In this document: piece by piece, positions 54,131-64,000 of the stretch
Numbering within the stretch: position 1 is the stretch's first letter
How the letters are laid out: every line of letters begins with the position of its first letter
NCBI RefSeq assembly: GCF_020882245.1
Contig: NC_083598.1
Coordinates: 53,419,858-53,483,857 of the forward strand
Origin: Rhopalosiphum padi
Taxonomy: Eukaryota > Arthropoda > Insecta > Hemiptera > Aphididae
DNA: 64,000 nucleotides
Direction of reading: 5' to 3'
Made by a program: the position numbers and the translations under genes
The notes under the pieces: model-generated
What the model saw: the letters and a program-made list of their open reading frames with translations, nothing else
Told to the model about the DNA's origin: nothing
Database searches by the model: none

Positions 54131-57100
54131 ATGATCACCGCCGCGACGTCGGGTTGCCGCGATCGCGATTTACGGAAGTCCAACGGTCGTCGTCCGGCGG
54201 CGGAGGTGATGATGGTTATATTCATGCTAGCGCTGGGGCTGTTATCGCTACTTGAGCCGGCGGTCGATTGTCGACGGGCCGTCAAGCACAGACACCATTG
54301 GAGGGCGAACTTGATCAAAAACTATTTGAAGAACCACAAGAGTCTCGAGGGAATGGTGAGACTAGTCGACGGCGAATCCGAGTACGAAGGTACCAATTAA
54401 TATTATTAGAAATTATTATGATTCACAAATAATACAAATACAAATAACGATACGCGCATACCTTAAATAGTTTAAAGATGTATTTCTTGACAAAACGTAT
54501 AATTTAATATTGATTTTGTATCCTTATGTATTGAAATGATAACTTTATTTTTTTTTTTTTAATATTTCACGGTAATATATTATTATTATTTAATAATAAA
54601 AATTAGTTTGTATTTAATTCCTTTTTCGAGTTTTTAATAACTTTTTTTTTTATATTTGGTTTTTCATTAATCTAACCATTTGAGTAGTATATATTATTAT
54701 TTTGTTTTTAAATTCCAAAACAAAATCGCATTGAAAAATTAAACTATCCTTTTTAAAAAGTGTAATTATTATTAAATCAGGACGAAAAACGTTTTATTGT
54801 TGTTTATGCAAATCATAAAAATATAGATTTTCAGATATTTTAGTGTTTTTTTTTCTTTTAATTATTAGATTTATAGAGGTTTTACGTAAGTACTGTATAG
54901 TTGTAATGCAATTTGTTATTTGTTTATAACTATACCTTACTATACCTTTTCATGTTATGATGTTATCTTGTATTATATTTTCAAACCTTTAGTTATTCAC
55001 TTTAGTCTCGGAAAAATGCTTCTTATAAATTGAAGTTACAACACATAGTTTATCATTTTTATCCATACTAAGTTCCTATGATAAAAAAAAAATTATTGAC
55101 GTGTACAAAATAATTGACAGTAACTCATATTATTTAGGTCAAACAGCAGTGGTATAAATTATAATTTCAAAATACCAACTAAGTACTTGATGATACATAA
55201 ATACTATAGGTACATTGTCTCGTATTATTAGCCCAAGGCACATTTAATTTATTGAGACGTTTTTATTTGCTGAAAAACAGATCAAACGGGACATGAATTC
55301 GAATGATATTATGCGAAATTTCGATTATAATATTGCTGTAAAGATGGATGAGATAAATTGTTGGTCATTTGTCATTATAAATAATAATATAAATAAATAA
55401 AATATGTACACATAAATTTAAATTATTTTCCTGTCCTAATAATATAAATTAGATCATACAAACAAACGTTCATTGATAATAATATGATAATAACATAAAA
55501 AAATAATAATAAAATATTATATAATAACAAAATTGAAAATAAATACTTATAAGTTATAGAAATATGGAAATGTGAAGTTGGGCTATATTTTAAATGGGAT
55601 AACTTTTGGTGAGATGAACAAATAAAATAAAATCTAATCGCTAACGACTTATTTTTACAGTATTTTTAGGTTCGGAATAAATAAAATTTAGTGTACATAC
55701 CAAGAATGCACGGTTTCCTGGTCATGGGAAATTTAAATGAAAGATTTTTTTCTAACTTATATTTAAGACCTGATTGATACGGAACTGATATAATTGATTC
55801 ATATTCACAAATAGGACGTACCGAAGAGCAATATTTTAAAGCATCACGCGTTTCATTTAAGCCAGGAAAATTTCGATGAATGAAATCTAACATTTCGTTT
55901 GACCTGTTAACAGCGTATATAAAAAAAAAAAAAAACAGCCCTTTTGAAATGAGTCGGAACACCGCCGGGGAGTCGAGGCGTGCTGAAAAAGCGTTTACCG
56001 TATTTGGGAATGAGGTCTTTGTCGAATACACGTCATGTCGACACGTCCACGATGATAATATTCCACTGGCAGGTGCCTACATGATGTTACGTAATGAAGA
56101 TACGTCGTATGGGATTTTAGACCATTCGGACCCAACCGCGTGGGCTGAGTGTTATTATATTATACAGGCGCCCGTCCCGCCGTCGTCGCGGTCGTCGTCA
56201 TCCACACCGCCACCGCCGTCTGCGGCCGACGAACACCGTTCCCCGTCTGTAGTTTATTTCGTCAATCGTAAAAAAAGAAAACATATAATATATTACCCTC
56301 TTGGTTTTTATATAATATTAAAATATATATAAACGCGTAGACCGACACGACGCCACGCGTTATCGACGGGTCCACCACCACACACGTTATTATTATATTG
56401 TGTTGTGCGCGTCTCGCCGTCGTCGTAAAACGTTCCGACGATCCATATAGTTCATCAATCTTTACGACGGCCTTACGTAGTTACGCGGTACCCTATAGAG
56501 GTACCTATCCGAGTAAAATAATATTATATTCGGTACCGTATTATTATACTTATCAAACAATATTATATATTATAACGCTCGTGCGTAAGACGCATACGAA
56601 AACAACGGCATTGGCTCGCCCGTCTGCAGTTATACATTTAATTGAAATAACCAGCTAATAAAAAAGCGTAATCGAGCATATAGTGCTATTAAATAAATAA
56701 AATATGACACATCGTTATCGTGCATAATTGGTGGCGCTTGTGCTCCGTGGGATTATCAATTATTATCACAGTATTATCACAGTAATAATTTTTTAAACAA
56801 ATGGCGTGAACAATATAGAATCTTGAAAATCCTCCAAATTTGGGGAATAGGGTCTTTGATAAATGTATTGTGTCCGTGTCCATTCCTATACCATATTATT
56901 TTAGTACGTTTTCGATTGTTTGGGTTTTGTCGAGCGAATGTATCATGTAGATCGAGTTTTAATTGGATACCATCAGGACCACAGTGCTGTACATCTAATA
57001 ACTCGTAAAGATTTATAGTAACAATAATATTAGATCGGCTACGATTCGATTGTCGAGTCGCGTTTTGTTGCAATCGAGTAATTAATTGGTCTAATCGAAA

Positions 57101-60100
57101 ACGCGACGGGGAAAATTGAACATTATTGAGTATAGATGAGATAATAGGTACCTATTTGTACCACAGTATTGTACGTATTGTATAAACGTAACTAAAATTA
57201 ACATATAGTCCAGGACTTAAATCACTATGTGTTGGTGATTATTATTTATTTATGTATCCAATGGATGCGTTTGCTGTAGAAACAATAATAGATTACGCTA
57301 ATGATGACATTTAACATCTTATGAAAAATTATAGGTATAAAATTATCTTATCAAATACTTAAATTATTTGAAGAAAAAAAATGTTGAAACATATTTTAAT
57401 ATATTAAGCTAACCATGGTAAATATGAATGAAGCAACAACTATTATAACAAATGGAATATTTTGCTTTCTTATAACAGTAATAAAAAATGTTGATAATTT
57501 GTAATTTTATTGCAATTTTATTTTATTTTTTTGCTACATATTATCATGCATAATAATAGATTTAAAAAAATTAGTTATTTTCTTTTAAATTATCAATTAT
57601 TTGAATTATTTTTAAAATACGGATTGAGTTTAAGACTTAATTTTAGATTTTGAACTTGGCGATGAATGTATTGATTTTACAATGATGTGTGTATTTTTCT
57701 GACTGCCGTTTTTCTAACGTACCTATTAGGACAGTAAAAATGCTTTAATAATATTTTTATTTTTTTTTTTGTTAAATTCTCAGTACTTCTATTAATGATA
57801 AGGCAATACAGACATTTTTACGCTAATTAAGTTTTCGAGAAAATTAATTTTTTATCTTGTTATAATTCCAAAACAACTAACCATAAGAACATGACGCTTT
57901 CTTTAAGTGTTTATATAATAAAATATTTTCTATACATGGTTTAATTTTAAAAATATATCGAATCTTTTTGAACTATTTATATAATATAATTGAAATTTTC
58001 ATTTTTTTCCCTATACATGTCTATAAAAAGTATTCGATTGTTAAAATTATTAAAAATGAAATACAAGGTCTCACATATTATGTAAAATGTTTTTTTTATC
58101 TGTATACAATTATTAAAAATATATATGTGTATTGTGTATATGCCGCAATATTTTTTTATATACATTTAAGTTTAAATCTTTACAAAATAAAAATCAAAAA
58201 AAAATCACAAACCACAAATATTTTGTAAAAAAAACTTATAAATATTTAATGTTTATAACGAAGGTTTGAAAATGTAATATAATATTCCTCATAAGTATTT
58301 CATACTGGAACTAAAAAATAAAAAAAGTATACAATTACAATAATTTTTCAAAGTTTTTGAAGAAGTAAAAATTTGATAAAAAAAAAAAATACTTATTTTA
58401 ACAATTAATAACAATGTTAATTATTTTCATATAGATCAAAAACATTATTCGTGGAACTTAAAACTTTTACTTTTATTGTTATGAATTTTACTATAATATT
58501 ATGAAACTACATTTTTTATTTATATTATGAACCTAGTTTTACTCTTTTACGGTTTTTACTGATTAACAGAAAGATGTTATTAAATTATGAGTTTTATAAA
58601 TCGATATAATATAGTATTATTATAATAATTAAATTTTAATAATATAATCAATGCCATATTTTCGGAAAAAAATTATATTGACATATCGTAATATTAAAAG
58701 TAAATTCATGAATTTAATAACTATATCTAACCGATATGTTATGAAATATACTTAGTGACATAAGTTGACAGTTTGTGTCTCTGCTCACAGTAAGTATCAA
58801 TGATTTTCATATACCTAAAATGATATAACATTGAATTCAAATTTAACACACTCATAACCGTGATCCAATCAACACCTTATGTACAGAAAAAAAGACATCC
58901 ATTTGTCTACTTTTTTTTGTAAGTTTTTGATAGACCACAAAATACATAAATTATAATATAGTATAATATTATCTATACGAATTTTCAAAATCGCGACTTT
59001 CTAATAAAAATAAATTGATAGCTAATAATTAACTTGAATTTTAGATTTTCAAATAAATTATAATCCTGATGTCCTATATTATGATATTATGTATTATGCA
59101 GAATAAATTTGAATGTATTTATGTTCAATATTTAATAAATAGTTTATCTCCTATAAGCGCTTATAGTTAAAGGAGCGGTAAATATTCGTACATTATACGT
59201 TCGTGGGATGATAAAATATTTCTCCACCTCACCACCTCGCACCACTAAACTTTTAGCGATTACTTATATGATATATAGCTACTAAACTATTTGATCAATA
59301 AATAAGGTAGGTAGCACAAAATTTAAGCAAAATTATTCTGAATTATTTAGGTACTTCCGTCGGTAACGGTAGGTGAACAACAGCTTAGAAAATATAGAAT
59401 TTAATAAGTATATAGGATGATTCACCAAATATTCTCACCCCCATTTTTCCTTTTACGATTTATTTATTCAAACTTTGATTTTTGGAAGTTTTAAATAATA
59501 TACATAAAAACCATATTCTAAACATTTTGAGATTTTTGCTCTACTTACTGCAATATTGTCAATTCATTGTAGACCCTACATCTTATAAATATATTATTAT
59601 TTATTATATACTAGTTATTATCCTTAACACACAAAGTTAAATAACTCATAAAATACTCGTTCGAATTATTTTGGTTTAAATATATCAATATTTTCAGTAA
59701 AATTATCCATTAAACATGTATTTAAAATTACACAATTATATTATGTTATAAACTGTTATGAGTATAATCAGCAGATTTTGAATATTTAAAATCATAAAAA
59801 TAATTTCAGTGACTTGTATATCTAGGCATACTAACTTTAAAAGATGGACCAGGTAATAGTAAAATAAATACACAGATAAACAACTGTACAAGAAATTCTA
59901 TTTCTGATTAATCAGAATTTAATAAATGTCTTATTAAATGAAAAAAACGGGTTTGATCATTTGTGGAGAACAACTGTGTAATATATCAATTGAGTATAAA
60001 TAAAATCACCGTTTATTATCGTATATAAACGATACAATGTAAACATAAAATAATAATATCATTGTCAAATAAAACCGTGACGGTTCACTATTGGTCTCGA

Positions 60101-62442
60101 AAAAATAAAATGGATTCGCGTTCGTCGTGCGGAACAATAAAAGAGCTAGTCGACGTGTGCGGTGCGGTGCGGACAATTGATATATATATATTTATGATAT
60201 TAATATTATTTATCGCGTACCGGGATCGCGAACGTTAAGAGCATATAATACAATCACTACACGAAGCGGGTGTAATCGAAATACGATTACGCGGTCCTGG
60301 ACGGTCGTAAAAGCCGTCGCAGTTGGCCTCGCACGAGCAATTCGATTTTTATAATATTATTACAATAATATAGTAAAGTAATAATATAATCGCGAGGTGA
60401 ACCTAACCGCGGGTTACGATATAGTGGTCGTAAATACGGAAAGGCAGGCGTGGCGTATCAAAATCCCATATGGCATTATTGTATGATATGTTTTATATTC
60501 ATAGGTACCTATTATACGACTCACACGCTTCACATTTAACGATATACCTACACAACTCATGGTTTATATATTTTATTTTTTTACGTCGATTCAACAATAT
60601 CAGTTTCTGTTATTATAATCGTTTATGTTTCAACCGGAAACCTGTGTGACTGATGTGAGGTGCTTGCTCAATAAGACGCACATTAGGACTTAATCGATTA
60701 CAAAAAAAAAAAAAAAAATCAATTTACAGCATCAAGAAACGTAGTGGTCCTTTGAATAATTTGACATTTAATATATTGTTCTCTAGATATATAACTACGT
60801 AACTACATTCGTCGATTGCAAGACGCCAAGATCACAACGTTGTCATCATTAGTTTAGAGCACCTTCTTTGAATTTGTTCTCAAGTTAGTACTTGTAGTAA
60901 TTTTCTCGTTGTCTTTTATTTAATTCTAATTGTTGAATTGAAGTTCATGTATTTTAAATGCAGTCTTCAGTTGAAATACGTGCAAAAAAATACACAGTGA
61001 CAAAAATGTCGAGGATTGAAATGACGAGACTCCTCATAAACTTATCTGAATATTTAATATTATTAAACTGTTTAAAAGAATGCACAACTATAAACATATA
61101 GTTTGTATAATTCTTTAATGCATTTTTTCGGTATTAGAATTACTAAAGTTTTGATAAAAAAAAAATAACGGAGTACGAAATCGAACATTATTAATGTATA
61201 ATATTATGTACGTCAAGAAATTTTTTCTATTTATATGTTCAACTGTCGTGGAATTATGGTAAATTAATAATTACACACGAGTAATAACGATAGACAATAG
61301 TTATCATATTATATAAAAAACGGTTTGAAAACATTTACATACCTTATGTGCCGATCATATAGATGGTCATGGAGATCTTAATTTTCAATTATTAGCTTTT
61401 CTTTTTATTGTTACAGGTAACGTGGAGATCATGCACCTTGGAAAATGGGGCGCCATCTGCGATGACGAATGGGATGCGCGGGAAGGCCAAGTGGTGTGCA
61501 GACAACTCGGTTACAACGGCACGTCGAGGGTTACGCATAGTTCGCACTTCGGTCAAACAGCCAGTAATGATGATAAAAACGTCATAATATTATAAAATAA
61601 TAATTATTATTATTGCCTATATTATGATGACACCTAAACGAATTATATTGATATTATATTATTATTATTATTATTATAGTTATATGTGGGCGGAGACTAA
61701 CAACTATTAATAATAACGGTTGTAATTGTTTTTCGTGCAGGAAAGTATTGGATGGACAATACTCAGTGTGGCGGTCAAGAGATGGAAATTTCTGAGTGCC
61801 GGTTTGATAGTTGGGGCGAGAATGATTGTGATCCGTCCGAGGCAGCTGGCGTGGTGTGCGGTTCACCGGAACCCGAAAAGCCCAAATACTCTGTGCCTGC
61901 AGTGACGGTTTCGGCAAAAAAAGTCGTCCGAAAAAACAGGATCAAAGTAATGGCAATTATACCCTTTTATTCACTTTTATACCTTAATCATTTTAAGCCG
62001 TTCGCCATGTACTGTATTATTGATTTTTGAATTTAATTTCACTTTTCGACATTTATATCGCAAATATTGATTCTTATATCGTCACGACTTATCTATTATA
62101 CATAATTTAATATTATATCGTATTTGGCCGATAAACTTATTACCGATAGTCACGGCTATCATACGATTTTGAACTTTTGATAAACTAAAAAAATATTATA
62201 TAATCCCCCCCCAAAAAAAAAAATGCTGTATGGAAATTGTAATGAAAAATATTTCAGATTGTTACATAAATTAAAAATTATTATTGTTATAGTCTTGAAC
62301 TCATAAAAAAGGAGTTTGGATTATAGAAAATGAATTTATTTTATTTTTCATGCATAGGACACTTCGGGATCGGATATTCAATTGCGATTGGCTGGAGGCA
62401 GGACATCGGAAGAAGGCAGAGTGGAAGCAAAGACTAACGACG
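54131..62442 (+). CDS. Loxl2: SRCR-domain protein, probable lysyl oxidase-like 2 (5' part)
   Basis: Exons 54131-54389, 61417-61563, 61741-61946 and 62358-62442 join in frame at GT-AG sites (phases 1,1,0,1) to give 233 residues before the window ends. An in-frame TAA at 54122 supports the first ATG. Residues 26-41 are hydrophobic, fitting a signal peptide (perhaps from Met27) or signal anchor. Residues 76-175 form a scavenger-receptor cysteine-rich domain: [28 protein letters not shown], then three more Cys ending V-V-C. Six cysteines fit the group A layout. A second SRCR begins at [15 protein letters not shown]. Two SRCR units with this second start are typical of insect LOXL2-type enzymes, which oxidise lysines of extracellular matrix proteins. 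The copper-binding catalytic domain would lie downstream and is not seen, so another SRCR protein remains possible. Confidence 0.75.
55666..55917 (-). pseudogene. LINE reverse transcriptase fragment in Loxl2-like intron 1
   Basis: The minus strand from about 55914 reads [28 protein letters not shown] and V-P-Y-Q, then a K-L-E-K piece. This matches the L-V-R-P-x-L-E-Y-x-x-x-x-W-x-P-Y-Q region after the RT palm of CR1/R1-like LINEs, with the conserved Trp lost. It is a short, 5'-truncated fossil opposite to the host gene. Confidence 0.65.
55930..59400. other. Remainder of Loxl2-like intron 1, middle
   Basis: 55960-56460 is CpG-rich, with a proline/serine-coding low-complexity run near 56180-56225. 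The overlapping open frames there are not convincing as exons. A minus-strand frame at about 57073-56777 has balanced composition (H-C-G-P-D-G-I-Q-L) but no family match. The rest is AT-rich and featureless. Confidence 0.35.
59415..59960. repeat. MITE-family relative in Loxl2-like intron 1
   Basis: It begins GGATGATTCACCAAATATTC then TCACC, matching the family terminus. The interior TTATTATCCTTAAC (about 59626) and an ATACTCGTTCGAATTATTTTGG word parallel the copy at 12505. The right end is not defined. Confidence 0.5.
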
Positions 62443-63682
62443 GTATGTCGAGTCACATATTTGTATAATATCATTATTATCATTCGCTAACAAAAATTCT
62501 ATATATACATTTTAGTTTATCGAAGAAAATACTACAATGGATATATATTGTATATATTTTGTATATTGTTTTGACAATTGTTATATAATTAGTTCGAAAA
62601 TAAGTCATTGGTAAATATTTACAGTTCGTTAGTGTTGTTCGTTATTTGCCTTAATTCCAAAAGAGTAGTTTTTAGTATCTTTAACATTTGAACATTTTTT
62701 ACGATATTTGAACGAAAGCGCATATTTCTGTATATTTTACACCTATAAATAATTACATCTAATACAAGTAATATAAATATTAGTAAAAAAAAAATATATA
62801 TTACAATTATTTTAGAGTTCGTTTTATATTTTTTTTAAAATAAAATTACTTTACGTCTACCTATTTGTACAGTCCACTTGAATTGCTTATTTGATTATTT
62901 CTATTGACACGAATCGTTTTTTTATTAGCTCGTTCGTATAAAAGTCGGAATGTTTAACGCGCAGACTATTCTGTTTCATTTTGTCTTTAATAAAGAAACC
63001 ATAAAATATAAAGTAACTATAGGGTGAAAGTTTTTTAAATGTATTTTTATACGATGCGTAAAAAGTTATTTAATACATTTTTAAAACATCTACATTGTTT
63101 TCGACAAATGCATCAAATATTCAATGCAATTAAAAAAACCATTAATTTTAAAGTGATAACGTAAAATTATCTTTACCAACAATCATGATTCTTAAAATAT
63201 AAATTATTTTGTGAGTTTCAGTATAGTATAAGATTGTATCTCGTTGACTACTAATATTGTTTCACAAATATATACTGCCATAGAAATTTGAAGGTAAGAC
63301 AATTTCTAAATCACGTTTTCTATTCAATCGAAGTTGAATCTATGTAATTGTATGTTAACTGCGGGTTATTTGTATTGAATGCAAAAAGAAATATTTTAAA
63401 AGCAAATAAAATATAATAAATCATATCGCGGTGGTATGAAACAGAAATAAAAGCACAATAACGTAGAAAATTATTCGGAAATAAAGTAGGTAGCTATTTT
63501 AAACGCTGTAACAATTAAAAAGTGTTGAGCTTCTGCAACGTAGATATTAGTTAATTAAAAATGAAGGTCTATTAAATTCGTTTTGTTTGGCCATAAGCCT
63601 AATTATTATTAACAAATGCAATTTGTTCCCTCTCACAACGCTGACTAAGTGTTCTTGTCGAACTTCAAGCGTTAACTAAATT
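62443..63682 (+). other. Start of Loxl2-like intron 4
   Basis: It follows the donor GTATGT after 62442. I searched for the expected continuation of the second SRCR domain (a W-G-T-V-C-like block) and did not find it before the window ends. Confidence 0.5.
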
Positions 63683-63740
63683 GTTATACTCTGTAACGTT
63701 ACTATATTCTAATGAATATAGTAACGTTACAGAGTATAAC
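63683..63740. repeat. Perfect hairpin, 27-bp arms and 4-base loop
   Basis: The left arm 63683-63709 and right arm 63714-63740 are exact reverse complements separated by TAAT. The arms include the self-complementary word GTAACGTTAC. It lies inside the presumed Loxl2-like intron. A perfect hairpin of this length is not expected by chance and suggests a recent foldback element, or less likely a structured RNA. Confidence 0.9.
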
Positions 63741-64000
63741 TATTTATTAAGGCGATACTGTCCCCCTACCCGTTTTCTGCAATGAACAAATTTACAATAT
63801 ATCGACCATTACCATGGTAGCTTATAAATCTGCCGAATTTCGCCTAAATGATTATTACCATAACAAATATCCTAAATGTTTAACAAAGTTCAAATCCTTT
63901 GAAAATGTTCATCTACACGTCAGAGATTGAGATAAATGTACCACACTCAACGAAATACGTTAAAAATTATACAGAAAATCATATAATAATGATATATTAT

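Noticed and set aside
55880..56332. 150-codon plus-strand frame with a Ser/Pro-rich stretch
   Set aside because: Its first part is the antisense of a LINE fossil, and the rest is low-complexity CpG-rich sequence with no family match.
60110..60237. Small frame starting M-D-S-R-S-S-C with a hydrophobic middle
   Set aside because: Only about 42 codons, and the hydrophobic part is an AT repeat; no conservation evidence.
61752..62030. Open frame extending past the third Loxl2-like exon
   Set aside because: The SRCR domain and linker end at the GT donor at 61947, and the next exon continues in frame from 62358; the extension is intron.
1..64000. CRISPR array, bacterial operons or integrated virus
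   Set aside because: No regularly spaced direct repeats, no compact co-directional ORFs, and no viral structural or polymerase motifs other than those of non-LTR retrotransposons.

Overview
The window reads as nuclear DNA of an insect. It is strongly AT-rich, has GT-AG introns, little coding sequence and many dead transposable elements. The degenerate LINE proteins, the many TAGGTACCTA-like words and the tandem intracellular serpins suggest an aphid or related hemipteran. That assignment is an inference from style, not proven.

Only three real protein genes could be assembled, all on the plus strand. Two are tandem serpin genes, A (19704-25379, 384 aa) and B (30390-36181, 381 aa). Each has seven exons with identical intron phases (0,0,1,0,0,1), so they arose by duplication. 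Neither has a signal peptide, so both are predicted to be intracellular serine or cysteine protease inhibitors. They share unusual changes in the serpin core and a reactive loop about 8 residues longer than in alpha-1-antitrypsin. A 12-bp word lies upstream of both genes. The third gene (54131 to beyond 62442) is the 5' part of a secreted SRCR-domain protein, most likely a lysyl oxidase-like 2 gene. Its first intron is 7 kb, and the window ends before its catalytic domain.

Layout: 1-4.3 kb holds inverted-repeat (MITE-like) elements. 4.3-19.3 kb is mostly featureless AT-rich DNA with a dead LINE fragment at 6.2-6.9 kb and a MITE relative at 12.5 kb. 19.3-25.4 kb is serpin A. 25.4-30.1 kb is the inter-serpin spacer with a minus-strand LINE fragment. 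30.1-36.4 kb is serpin B. 36.4-53 kb is a transposon graveyard with LINE ORF1 and ORF2 remnants on both strands and two intact-ended hAT-type MITEs with perfect 8-bp target duplications. 53-62.4 kb holds the Loxl2-like 5' exons. 62.4-64 kb is its next intron, which contains a perfect 27-bp-arm hairpin.

The two serpins may act on related proteases, since both keep the residues N-Y-N-x-E-Y around the predicted scissile bond. The SRCR/lysyl oxidase gene has no evident functional link to them. No rRNA, convincing tRNA, CRISPR or prokaryotic feature was seen.
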